From NCBI GenBank assembly GCA_964036045.1, contig OZ038381.1:157918283-157982282 (forward strand): a DNA stretch of 64,000 nucleotides. Reading direction: 5' to 3'. Positions 9,998-20,695 of the stretch are shown here, piece by piece. Made by a program: the position numbers and the translations under genes. A model generated the notes under the pieces. The model had not been told where the DNA came from, ran no database searches, and was given only the letters and a program-made list of their open reading frames with translations. The stretch comes from Eutreptiella sp. 'Long Island Sound 2002' (Eukaryota; Euglenozoa; Euglenophyceae; Eutreptiales; Eutreptiaceae). Numbering within the stretch: position 1 is the first letter of the stretch; every line of letters starts with the position of its first letter.

Positions 9998-12306
9998 CTA
10001 TCTTTTTATTTCGTGGAGGAAGGCGTCGAAGAGGAAGTCTCGGACGCCTTCCCCCAGGGTGGCCGCCTGGACCAGGGTGTTTGCCCGCATGTGCTGGGTG
10101 GTGCCGGAGCTGTGGAGGCGCAGCACCTCCTGGTCCCCGAGTCCCCGGAGGTGCTGCCGTACCGCTGCGGGGTTGTGTATGGCGTAGGGCTCGGCCGGTG
10201 CGGCGGCTGGTGGTGCGGGGTGTGATGGGGGGGGTGGTGTGGGTTGAGGGGGGGTGGTCGTCGTTGTCGCGTGTGGGGTCCGGTGATGGGGTTTCTTGTG
10301 GCTGTCGCGGGAGGGGGGGTTCGGGGTGGCGTGTGTCGGCAGGGGCATCGACGTCAATTGGCTGGTGCTGGATGCCGCGTGTTGCGTCCGTGGCCTGGTC
10401 TCATGGGGGGGGCGGGGGGGGGGTGGTGTGGGGCTGGCACTGTTGGTGGTGGGGGGGACGGGGCTGGGTGTTGTGCTGGCTGGGGGTCTGGGCGTCCCTC
10501 TGGGTCGTGTGGGTGTTGCGTGTGTGCGCCGTGCGGTCGTTGCGGTTCTTGGCTGGTTGTGGTGCCAAGGTGTGGGTGGGAGGCGGCCGCATTGGCGTCC
10601 GGGTGGGGCTGTGGTCCGTATGTAATGGGTGGCTGCTGGTGGATGGTGCTCGCTGGTACGGGGTGTGGGTGGGGGGGCTGCTGGTGGTGGTGGGGCGCTC
10701 CTACTAGGCCCTGGTGTTGCTGGTGTGCGTGCGCGGCTCCCCGCGGGTCCATGGGGGTGTACCGTGGCTCGTGTGTCGTGGGCCCGTGTAGTGGGGGCGG
10801 CGGGTGGTGCTGGACCGCGTGGTGGTGGTGTTGAGGGTGTGCTGGTTGTGTGTGGTACCCCGGCGTTGGTGGGTGTGGTGGTAGGGGCTGGTGGTGGTGG
10901 AATACGTGATGGTGTGGTGCGGTGATGTGTGCCATGTGGGGTGGGTGGTTCGCGGGGCCTGGTTGTGCTGGGGCGTGGTAGGGATGTAGCTGGTGGGGGT
11001 CGCTGTAGCATGGGGGCATCAGGGGGTAGGGGTTCGGAGGGACGGGGGCATGGTGCTGGTGTTGGTGGTGCCATGTCCCCTGGCTCTGCGCGTATGGTGG
11101 TCCTGGCATGGTGTGGACGTCTGCGGGCGGTGGTGGCTGACTGGGCTGCAGGGTTTGGGTGCTGCGGTACGGTGGTGGTGGTGGGCGCTGGCGGGGGCGG
11201 TGCTGTTGGTGTGCCCCGGGGGTCTGGGCGTGGGGTGGTGCGGTGTGGCTGGACCCGGGCCCTGGTCGGGGTGTCGCGCCCTGCTGGCGGGTGCGCTGGC
11301 CGGCCCCCTGACCTGTCTTGGTCTTCTTGGCCTGGTGGGTGTCGGGGGCGGGTGAACCCCCCTGTCCCTGTGGGGGCGATGGGGAGCGGGCGTGCCAGTG
11401 GTGTGCCTCTCGGAGGCGCGTCTCGAGGCCTCTGACGTAGGTGCGCTGGTCCGTGAGGCCCATCCGTGTGGCCATGGCCTCGTCGGGGGCGGCCAGGTGG
11501 GCGTCCCGAAAGAACGCCCAGCCCTCCGGGGGCTTCAGTTGTGCGGGGTGGCGGTGGTGTGCCGGGTAGAGGAGTGCGCTGAGTGGGTAAGGTGTTCCTT
11601 TGCGTCGGCCGAGGGTGGTGTTGAACCGGCGGCAAGTGATGCGGAGGTAGGCTGCTATCTCCTCTGGTGCCGTGTCTGCCCACGCCTCTGGCGTCAGGGC
11701 TGCTGCTTGGGGGGCAGGGAGTTGTGGGTCTGAGAGGTGTAGGTCACGGTGGTGGAGGTATAGGGCGAGGAGGATGTGGCGGGCCGCCACGTTCAAGCCG
11801 CCCCTGCTGTGGCGTAAGGGTGGGCTGTGGGGGGGCAGGGGTGTGCTGCCCGTGGCCACGGCTATGGTCCATGCATGGTCCGCCGCGTCCGCCACGTAGT
11901 ACCCTCCCAGGTGGTCCCGGAGGGTGTCGGTGAGTCGACCGAAGAAGCTGGGGTGGCTGGCAGGGGGGGGTGCGGCTGGGACCGCGGGCCGCTCGCGGTG
12001 GTGGGGGTTGAGGTCCCCGCAGTGGGGGCAGTGGGTGAGGCGGTGCGCGGCTCCCAGGCAGACCCAGTGGTCTGGGTTGCAGGGCAGGGCCGTCTGTGGT
12101 AGCCGCTGGCGTACGCAGAGGGGACATGCAGTGGCTGGCGGTCGGTGGTACCTGTGGACGGACGGTGGCGTGGGGGGATGGGGGCTGGCGGCACGCGCAT
12201 GCTGGTTGGCGTGTGTGCGGTGCCTGTGGTGCCCGTGTCTGCCGTGCCAGTGTTGTGCTCGCTGGAGTAAGTAAGTAAGTAAGGGCGGCCGCGTCCGCAG
12301 CCTCAT
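9998..12306 (-). CDS. D-family Pro/His-rich zinc-cluster protein, copy 1 (one frameshift)
   Basis: Longest copy of a repeated gene. The N-terminal part has CPLC, then C-x-PDHWVC, then HCPHC: eight Cys/His in about 40 residues, a probable zinc cluster. A helical region follows (DTLRDHLGGYYVADAADHAW; NVAARHILLALYLHHRDL; EAWADTAPEEIAAYLRITCR), then a long Pro/His/Gln-rich linker. The first frame stops at 10354. The conserved C-terminus (NPAAVRQHLRGLGDQEVL; GEGVRDFLFDAFL) is in another frame that stops at 9998, so a frameshift lies in the linker, probably in a C run. In D2 (14.8 kb) both parts are in one frame. A nucleic-acid-binding ORF1 of a retroelement is a fair guess; I know no family match. 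Confidence 0.6.
12262..12284. repeat. TAAG microsatellite at the 5' edge of D copy 1
   Basis: Four TAAG units (AGTAAGTAAGTAAGTAAGG) sit exactly where homology to the other D copies ends. Other family edges carry GGTA or TACC runs, so tetranucleotide repeats mark element boundaries here. Confidence 0.7.
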
Positions 12307-12369
12307 CTGACTCCTCCTTGGTTGTTTTACATGGTGGCCGCCTCTGGCGGGAAGGAGTGCTTTCCACCA

Positions 12370-13055
12370 TCAGTTCCCCTGGCTACCCCTGTCTCACCTC
12401 ACGGCCCAGAACTTCAACCAGGTTCCCTTAGGGCATGACCGGTGGTAGGCTCCCTTCAGTCGCTGCCCTCACGGATTCAGCTCCTTCCGGTCACCCTTTG
12501 AAGGATCCCCCGGCCTTCCCCCCCTGGCACAGCCTTTTGGGCGCCTGCAGGCGGGTTTCCTGTGGATAGCCCTCGCCGACAGCGGAGCATTTCTCTCTGT
12601 CAACCACATTCCACCTCTCCCCATCCCTCACGGGCTGGAGTAACCACTCGGCTCCCAGATGCACTTGGTTGTCGTCCATCCACGGCTGGAGGCCAGGGGG
12701 CAACCCTTTCCACGTTCCCCTTGGTCCCGCTCACGCGTGAACCTACGTGTACTCAGGCCATTGACCCGGGGATCTCAAGGTCAACCCTCACCCCTGCGGA
12801 CACCTCGTGGCTGTCCCGGAGTTCAGGGCATTTTCCCGACTTCCCGTGGCCAGGTTCCCCATGGTTGGCCCATGGTTCACCACTCCATGGCGACTGGTTT
12901 CCCAATCCCACGGGGCTGTTGCTTGGCGCTTTCGGCCTCCCTGCTCTTCCCATGTCCCATTCCCCTTTGCCTCATCCCGGCACCGGCCCGTTCCCAGCAT
13001 CCCATGGACTCCCTACCCCTTCGGGCCGTTGAGCAGCCCTAGCCACACGCCCTCG
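12370..13055. other. C/T-rich unique sequence without gene
   Basis: Pyrimidine-rich on the plus strand with many CCC and TTCC runs. Open frames on both strands are low-complexity and match nothing I recognise. Confidence 0.35.
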
Positions 13056-13059
13056 CCCC

Positions 13060-13570
13060 GTCCCCTTGTCCCTGCATCCGGTGTTTTTACCCCACCGGGT
13101 CGCCTGCTACCCTGTGGCGCTGGCCCACTGGGGCCTCTTCCTTCCAGGGACCGTTTCGTGCGCCTAGCACGGGTCGCTCCCTTCCCGCCCCCGTTCCTTT
13201 CCCCTGTGCCGCAGCCCTGGCCTAATCCCCCGGGCTGTCTGGCGGCCCCATCCCATCCCTCATCCCGTGTTTATACCCCACCAGGCTGCCAGCTACACCG
13301 TGGTGCGGGCCCACTGGATCCTCCTCCATCCGGGGACCGTTTCGTGCGCCTAGCACGGGTCGCTCCCTTCCCGCCCCCTTCCCCCGTGCCGCGGCCCCAG
13401 CCTATTCCCCTGGGTTGTCGTGCGGCCCCATCCGATCCCTCTTCCCGTGTTTATACCCCACCAGGCCGCCAGCAACCCTGTGGCGCGGGCCCACTGGATC
13501 CCCTTCCATCCGGGGACCGTGTTGTGCGCCTAGCACTGGTCGCTCCCCTCCCTCCCCCGCCCCTCTCTCC
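13060..13570. repeat. Three tandem units of about 180-187 bp
   Basis: CCGTGTTTATACCCCACCAGG-type starts lie at 13078 (variant), 13265 and 13445. Each is followed by CTGTGGCGCGGGCCCACTGGAT-like and GGGACCGTTTCGTGCGCCTAG-like segments. Steps are 187 and 180 bp. Confidence 0.8.
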
Positions 13571-14818
13571 TTTGACGTCTCCCTAGTTGTCCTAGTCACC
13601 TGGGGCCGTCGCGTGGCCCTAGCCACTCCTCCTTTTCTGTCCACGCCTCATTGTGGTGCTGCGGGGTGTTTTCTGTGTTTGTTTCCCTTTTTTTTTTCTT
13701 GCTTTTTTCCGCTTGGTTCCCTCCTCCCTGCATGCACGCACAACAACACTGCATCGCCATCTGTCTCGGTTCTGTTCGGTGCTCACGTCCAGTCCCTCCG
13801 CCATCCTGTGGCGCTACCCCTGGCGGTCCCCGGCAATACCGGGCGACCCAGCCTTTCAGTTGCTGTACATGTATCCGCTCTCTCTCCTCTCTACCCTCCC
13901 CTCCCCTCTGTCTCCTGCCCGCCCTCTTAGTGTTGTTCCCCTGCTCCGTGTGCTCGCCGCTGGTCGTCTCTGCGCCAAGGCTGTATCTCGCGCGCCCTCA
14001 CGTGCCTCAGGGCCTCCGCCCTGTCTTCCGACCTGTAGGCCGACCTGGGCGGCCTCCCCTGACACCCCTTCGGGGGGACTCCCCCGTCGTCCTCTCCCGC
14101 CGGCCGCCCCTCCATCAGTTCCCTGATGGTCGGGCAGGGCGGCCGGTACGGCTCTATGCGGGTCATCGGCATGGTGCTTCCCCCGTCTGTACGCTCTGTG
14201 AGAGTCATTGTGTTCCCTTGCGCCCTCGTTGGCCCCCTGTTCCCCCCACCTCCCGCGCCCTGCCACCTCTATGTGCCCTTCCTGTGTGTCCGCCCGTCCT
14301 GCCGTTGTTTTTTTTTTTCGTTCTGTGCTCGCGCTTTTTGCTGCTCCCGCGCGCCCTGCGTGTGCCCTCTGCTCTTCTTCGTGTTACCCTGGTCCCGCTG
14401 CCCTGCGCCCCCTCTCTGGCCTGTCTCCCCTCCCATCCTCCTTCTCGCTGTCGACCCTGCCTGCACGTCTGCCCTCCCTGTCTCTGCAGCGCTGTCACTC
14501 GTGTGTGCCACTCGCGTGCCCTACCCCTGCCCCTCCCCCTCGCCCCTACCCTTTCCCCTGGGTGCTCCCTCGGTCCCCGCCCCTCACCCCATCCTGGCTG
14601 CCTGGCGCCCTGTGTGTGGGGGGGGGGTGGGTGTTTCTGTGGTTTATGGAATTTTTTGGGATGAGCATTGTGCTTGTCCTCGCCGGTAAATCCAGAGAAG
14701 GGGTCCTCAATCAGAAAATCAGCGGTGGTCACGGGCTACTTCACACACGGCTCACATGCAAGCGTCCACAAACAAAGCCAAAAAACGAGACCGGTTTCGG
14801 CCCAACACTAGGCCCTCA
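13571..14818. other. Pyrimidine-rich spacer, no gene
   Basis: Long TTTTTCTTGCTTTTT and CCCTGCCC-like tracts on the plus strand. The open plus frames are leucine/proline-rich low-complexity translations. Near 14690-14850 the sequence becomes less biased and runs into the 3' end of D copy 2, so that part may be its 3' untranslated region. Confidence 0.35.
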
Positions 14819-15905
14819 TCAGTCTGGGCGGTCGTGTCGGGCGACGTGGAGGAAGGCATCGAAGAGGAAGTCTCGGACGCCTTCCCCCAGGGTGGCCGCC
14901 TGGACCAGGGTGTTCGCCCGGATGTGCCGGGTGGTGCCGGAGGTGTGGAGGCGCAGCACCTCCTGGTCCCTGAGTCCCCGGAGGTGCTGCCGTACCGCTG
15001 CGGGGTTGTGTAGGGCGTAGGGTTCGGCCGGTGCGGCGGCTGGTGGTGCGGGGTGTGATGGGCGGGGTGGTGTGGGTTGCGGGGGTCGGTCATCGTTGTC
15101 GCGTGTGGGGTCCGGTGATGGGGTTTCTTGTGGCTGTCGCGGGAGGGGGGATTCGGGGTGGCGTGTGTCGGCGGGGGCATCGACGTCAATTGGCTGGTGC
15201 TGGCTGCCGCGTGTTGCGTCCGTGGCCTGGTCTCGGGGGGGGGGCGGGGGGGGGGTGGTGTGGGGGTGGCACTGTTGGTGGTGGGGGGGGCGGGGCTGGG
15301 TGTTGTGCTGGCTGGGGGTCTGGGCGTCCCTGTGGGTCGTGTGGGTGTTGCGTGTGTGCGCCGTGCGGTCGTTGCATTTCTTGGCTGGTTGTGGTGCCAA
15401 GGTGTGGGTGGGAGGCGGCCGCATGGGCCTCCGGGTGGGGCTGTGGTCCGTATGTAATGGGTGGCTGTGGCGTAAGGCTGGGCTGTGGGGGGGCAGGGGT
15501 GTGCTGCCCGTGCCCATGGCTATGGTCCATGCGTGGTCCGCCGCGTCCGCCACGTAGTACCCTCCCAGGTGGTCCCGGAGGGTGTCGGTGAGTGGCCGGG
15601 AGAAGCTGGGGTGGCTGGCAGGGGGGGGTGCGGCTGGGGCCGCGGGCCGCTCGCGGTGGTGGGGGTTGAGGTCCCCGCAGTGGGGGCAGTGGGTGAGGGG
15701 GTGCGCGGCTCCCAGGCAGACCCAGTGGTCTGGGTTGCAGGGCAGGGCCGTCTGTGGTAGCCGCTGGCGTACGCAGAGGGGACATGCAGTGGCTGGCGGT
15801 CGGTGGTACCTGTGGACGGACGGTGGCGTGGGGGGATTGGGGCTGGCGGCGCCCGCATGCTGGTTGGTGTGTGTGCGGTGCCTGTGGTGCCCGTGTGTGC
15901 CAGTG
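14819..15905 (-). CDS. D-family protein, copy 2, internally deleted but in one frame
   Basis: Same zinc cluster (CPLC...HCPHC) and C-terminus (RQHLRGLRDQEVLRL; GEGVRDFLFDAFL) as the copy at 10-12.3 kb, here joined in one frame. Compared with copy 1 the region from NVAARHILLAL through the first part of the linker is missing (junction near 15470), so the helical middle domain is lost. The frame stays open upstream into GT-rich DNA to 16753; I do not count that as coding. The protein ends VARHDRPD at 14819. Confidence 0.55.
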
Positions 15906-16559
15906 CCAGACCCTCCCCCCAAAAAAAAACAAAACAACAGAGGGGGGAGGGGGGGGGGGCGCGAAAACAGCCCACAGCCACCGAACCGCCCGCCAACACC
16001 ACCAGAGGCGGCCAAACCCCCCCCCAGAAGGCAACGAAGACAGGACCCCCAAAGAGGCACAGGGGGACCACCCAGCGAAAACCGGCAACACCAAGCCGGG
16101 AACAGCGGCCCACCGGGAAAAGGGACACCGAAACAAGCAGACACACACCACGAAAAAAAAAAAGGCCAGCAACCCGGCCCGAAAGAAAGGGGATGGGGGG
16201 ACAGGGACCACAAGGCCCGGGACAGGGACACCCAGCAAAAAAAAAAAAGAAGCGCAAAAAACACACCCCGACAACCCAGCCAAGAAGGGCTGGGCACAGC
16301 TGAGACCCGGGCCCAGCACACACGCCCACACCGCACGCCAGAACCGGAAACGGCGGGGGGCAAGCGGGGCGCCCACGCAACCACACACGTCCCATAAGCA
16401 GGCCGAAACCGAACCCCAACCACGAACACCACAGACAGCCGACACCAGAGGGACAACACCACAAACCGTGCCCAAACACACCCACCCAAGACCCCAGCCA
16501 GGACTGGCAGGGTTAACAAAAGCCACACCCCACCGCAAACCGGACCCCAACACAAACGC
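15906..16559 (-). repeat. GT-rich spacer of the 1.92-kb unit (first copy)
   Basis: Minus-strand GT-rich segment with several T runs and with TGGCTGGGG motifs like those of the 116-bp satellite. It is nearly the same as 17826-18470 and separates the GGTA block from the D ORF. Confidence 0.6.
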
Positions 16560-17050
16560 CGCACAACAGTAGGAAACCCAGTGCCCACAGCCCGGGCACT
16601 GAGGCAGCCCGTGCCATGCAGGTGACCCGGCCAAACGAGATCCGGAGACCGGGGGTAAGGCTGCATCCTAAGGCCTGCGCTGCTTTGGGACTCGAGATTG
16701 AGCGTGTGACACCCAAGCGCCTCGGAACCCGAGTACCAAGAACATGCATGCATGCCTTGGGAACGGCATACGCCAGGAAGTCTGGTGAACCCCTAGGGTT
16801 CCGCCCAAAGGAGGGGACGTGCGCAAGCACGGGGGCACACCCTCCCGGCGAGACAAGCACGTCACGCTGGCGGCGATCAGCCCTCCCGGTGTTGCCAGGG
16901 GCCGCTTTGTTTGGGGGCAACAGTCAGGTCTAGCGGGATGTAAGCGGCCTCCCCTCTTCACGCGCGGAGCCTCTTCCTGTTTGTCCCAGGGGCGACGCCA
17001 GGGGGAACCATGGGGCGCCTCTCCACGACCGAGTGCACCTACCTACCTAC
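16560..17050 (-). repeat. GGTA-anchored block, minus orientation, copy 2
   Basis: Inverted copy of 5655-6150. On the minus strand it starts with GGTAGGTAGGTAGGTGCACT at about 17050. It interrupts the D ORF of the next copy after the codons for APDE. Confidence 0.8.
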
Positions 17051-17825
17051 CTCGTCGGGGGCGGCCAGCTGGGCGTCCCGGAAGGACGCCCAGCACTCCG
17101 GGGGCTTCAGTTGTGCGGGCTGGGGTTGGTGTGCCGGGTGGAGGAGTGCGCTGAGTGGGTAAGGTGTTCCTTTCCGTCGGCCGAGGGCGGTGTTGAACCG
17201 GCGGCAAGTGATGCGGAGGTAGGCTGCTATCTCCTCTGGTGCCGTGTCCGCCCACGCCTCTGGCGTCAGGGCTGCTGCTTGGGGGGCAGGGAGTTGTGGG
17301 TCTGGGAGGTGTAGGTCACGGTGGTGGAGGTATAGGGCGAGGAGGATGTGGCGGGCCGCCACGTTCAAGCCGCCCCCGCTGTGGCGTAAAGGTGGGCTGT
17401 GGGGGGGCAGGGGTGTGCTGCCCGTGCCCACGGCTATGGTCCATGCGTGGTCCGCCGCGTCCGCCACGTAGTACCCTCCCAGGTGGTCCCGGAGGGTGTC
17501 GGTGAGTGGCCCGAAGAAGCTGGGGTGGCTGACAGGGGGGGGTGCGGCTGGGACCGCGGGCCGCTCGCGGTGGTGGGGGTTGAGGTCCCTGCAGTGGGGG
17601 CAGTGGGTGAGGCGGTGCGCGGCTCCCAGGCAGACCCAGTGGGCTGGGTTGCAGGGCAGGGCCGTCTGTGGTAGCCGCTGGCGTACGCAGAGGGGACATG
17701 CAGTGGCTGGCGGCCAGTGGTACCTGTGGACGGACGGTGGCGTTGGGGGGTGGGGGCTGGCGGCACGCGCATGCTGGTTGGTGTGTGTGCGGTGCCTGTG
17801 GTGCCCGTGTGTGCCAGTGCCAGAC
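17039..17825 (-). pseudogene. D-family ORF copy 3, truncated at a GGTA run
   Basis: Encodes the zinc cluster, the helical middle domain (NVAARHILLALYL; EIAAYLRITCRRFNTALGRR) and LKPPECWASFRDAQLAAPDE, then runs into GGTAGG and stops at 17039. Linker and C-terminus are absent. The cut point equals that of copy 4 at 18952. Confidence 0.65.
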
Positions 17826-18469
17826 CCCCCCCGAAAAAAAAAAAACAAAACAACAGAGGGGGGAGGGGGGGGGGGCGCGAAAACAGCCCACAGCCACCGA
17901 ACCGCCCGCCAACAACACCAGAGGCGGCCAAACCCCCCCCCAGAGGGCACCGAAGACAGGACCCCCAAAGAGGCACAGGGGGACCACCCAGCCAAAACCG
18001 GCAACACCAAGCCAGGAACAGCGGCCCACCGGGAAAAGGGACACCGAAACAAGCAGACACACACCAAGAAAAAAAAAAGGCTAGCAACCCGGCCCGGAAG
18101 AAAGGCAATGGGGGGACAGGGACCACAAGGCCCGGGACAGGGACAACCAGCAAAAAAAAAAAAAGCGCAAAAAACACACCCCGACAACCCAGCCAAGAAG
18201 GGCTGGGCACAGCCAAGACCCGGGCCCAGCACACACGCCCACACCGCACGCCAGAACCGGAAACGGCGGGGGGCAAGCGGGGCGCCCACGCAACCACACA
18301 CGTCCCATAAGCAGGCCGAAACCGAACCCCAACCACGAACACCACAGACAGCCGACACTAGAGGTACAACACCACAAACCGTGCCCAAACACACCCGCCC
18401 GAGACCCCAGCCAGGACTGGCGGGGTTAACAAAAGCCACACCCCACCGCAAACCGGACCGCAACACAAA
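17826..18469 (-). repeat. GT-rich spacer of the 1.92-kb unit (second copy)
   Basis: Close copy of 15906-16559 with small indels in the A/T runs. Confidence 0.6.
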
Positions 18470-18965
18470 CACCGCACAACAGTAGGAAACCCAGTGCCCA
18501 CAGCCCGGGCACTGAGGCAGCCCGTGCCATGCAGGTGACCCGGCCAAACGAGATCCGGAGACCGGGGGTAAGGCTGCATCCTAAGGCCAGCGCTGCTTTG
18601 GGACTCGAGATTGAGCGTGTGACACCCAAGCGCCTCGGAACCCTAGTACCAAGAAAATGCATGCATGCCTTGGGAACGGGATACACCAGGAAGTCCGGTG
18701 AACCCCTAGGGTTCCGCCCAAAGGAGGGGACGTGCGCAAGCACGGGGGCACACCCTCCCGGCGAGACAAGCACGTCACGCTGGCGGCGATCAGCTCTCCC
18801 GGTGTTGCCCAGGGCCGCTTTGTTTGGGGGCAACAGTCAGGTCTAGCGGGATGTAAGCCGCCTCCCCTCTTCACGCGCGGAGCCTGTTCCTGTTCGTCAC
18901 AGGGGCGACGCCAGGGGGAACCATGGGGCGCCTCTCCACGACCGAGTGCACCTACCTACCTACCT
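18470..18965 (-). repeat. GGTA-anchored block, minus orientation, copy 3
   Basis: Third copy of the block; begins on the minus strand at the TACC run near 18953-18966 and ends near TTTCCTACTGTTG. Confidence 0.8.
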
Positions 18966-19745
18966 CGTCGGGGGCGGCCAGGTGGGCGTCCCGAAAGGAC
19001 GCCCAGCCCTCTGGGGGCTTCAGTTGTGCCGGACCGGGGTGGTGTGCCGGGTAGAGGAGTGCGCTGAGTGGGTAAGGTGTTCCTTTCCTTCGGCCGAGGG
19101 CGGTGTTGAACCGGCGGCAAGTGATTCGGAGGTAGGCTGCTATCTCCTCTGGTGCCGTGTCCGCCCACGCCTCTGGCGTCAGGGCTGCTGCTTGGGGGGC
19201 AGGGAGTTGTGGGTCTGGGAGGTGTAGGTCACGGTGGTGGAGGTATAGGGCGAGGAGGATGTGGCTGGCCGCCACGTTCAAGCCGCCCCCGCTGTGGCGT
19301 AAGGGTGGGCTGTGGGGGGGCAGGGGTGTGCTGCCCGTGGCCACGGCTATGGTCCATGCGTGGTCCGCCGCGTCTGCCACGTAGTACCCTCCCAGGTGGT
19401 CCCGGAGGGTGTCGGTGAGTGGCCCGAAGAAGCTGGGGTGGCTGGCAGGGGGGGGTGCGGCTGGGGCCGCGGGCCGCTCGCGGTGGTGGGGGTTGAGGTC
19501 CCCGCAGTGGGGGCAGTGGGTGAGGCGGTGCGCGGCTCCCAGGCAGACCCAGTGGTCTGGGTTGCAGGGCAGGGCCGTCTGTGGTAGCCGCTGGCATATG
19601 CAGAGGGGACATGCGGTGGCTGGCGGTCGGTGGTACCTGTGGACGGACGGTGGCGTGGGCGGATGGGGGCTGGCGGCGCCCGCATGCTGGTTGGCGTGTG
19701 TGCGGTGCCTGTGGTGCCCGTGTGTGCTGTGGCAGTGTTGTGCTC
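18952..19745 (-). pseudogene. D-family ORF copy 4, truncated at a GGTA run
   Basis: Same domains and same cut as copy 3 (ends APDEVGR then stop). Its 5' side joins the LINE 3' end at about 19745, in the shared CAGTGTTGTGCTCG sequence also found at the edge of copy 1. Confidence 0.65.
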
Positions 19746-20695
19746 GGTGGATGGTGTGTAGGCGTGGTGGGGGTTCCGTGTTGGTATCTCACGGGGTAGG
19801 TTTTCATGGTTGGTAGAACAGGAGTTTGAGGAGGTGGGCTTGGTCTGTTTCGGGCAGGGTTGCTGCATGCTGCAGGTATTTGTGGGTGCCGTATGTGAGC
19901 TGCTCCTTTGTCTTGGCAACGGCCGTCCGTTGCATGTGCGCCGCCGTGGCCTGTGGGTCCTCCGCGTGGGTGCGTAGCAAGGTGTAGACGGCGGTGGGGA
20001 CGAGTCCCCTGCGGACCGCCCCGAGTACCTCCGTCTGCTTGACGACGGTGGTGAGTTGCTGGGTCGCTGGGGACTGCGTCAGCCATCCGGCGTGCTGTGC
20101 GATGGTGTGGGTTGGGTTTCAGTCTGTGAGGGGGTCCAGTCCTCTGTACAGGGGCCACACCTTGAAGTGGTCCCAGGTTTCTTCTTCCGGGTGGCCACAG
20201 ATGCATTCGGTGTATCCTGCGGGGACGTGGATCGAGCGGCGCGCATACCATCGGTGGTATCGGGTGAGGAGGGGAAGCTGTTCGAGGGCGAGTTGGAGTC
20301 GAGTTTTTGTAGGTGTGCTGGGAGGCTATCCGGGCACAGGGCGCAGTAGTAGAGGGGGGTGTGGACGGAGCCTTCGAGGCGTCGGACGAGTTCGGTGTTC
20401 GCTGGGTGGCCCAGTGTGGTGGCTAGTTGCTGGATGGGTGTGTGGTAGTGGTACTGCTTGTCTCGATCTGTGTACGGCGTGTCCTCGGGTATCCATTGGG
20501 GGGGCTGTGTGGCCGGGGGTATCGGGGGTAGGTGCTGCAGGTGGCTGTGGTGTGGGGTGTTCAGTTGCACGTGTTCGAGCCCTGGGGTGTGGCTGGTGTT
20601 CTGGTGTTTGGACTGCGTGTCTGCGCGTCCATTGCCGTATGCGTAGCGGTGTGACTCGTGTTTGACGATGTGTAGGGCGTCCTGGGGGTGCATGC
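19746..20695 (-). pseudogene. LINE 3' part: end of RNase H and C-terminal CCHC-type motif
   Basis: The minus frame gives ALHIVKHESHRYAYGNGRAD near 20680-20610, the last RNase HI motif (H, then GN-x-x-AD). Further on, ECICGHPEEETWDHFKVW (about 20215-20137) matches the C-terminal C-x-C-G...H zinc motif of LINE proteins, in another frame. Stops and frame changes show that it is dead. It is the continuation of the RNase H that stops at 21.6 kb; the hAT fragment lies between. Confidence 0.65.

Larger units (their letters stand above)
17039..18953. repeat. 1.92-kb tandem unit: D fragment, GT spacer, GGTA block
   Basis: Positions 15469 and 17382, and 17038 and 18953, match with an offset of about 1913-1916 bp over the whole unit. 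A partial unit lies to the left (to about 15.47 kb) and another to the right (18954-19740). The array thus has one full and two partial units. Confidence 0.85.

Noticed and set aside
13651-14664. 337-residue plus ORF with hydrophobic start that could pass for a membrane protein
   Set aside because: Pyrimidine-rich low-complexity DNA gives Leu/Pro/Phe runs by composition; overlapping frames are equally open.
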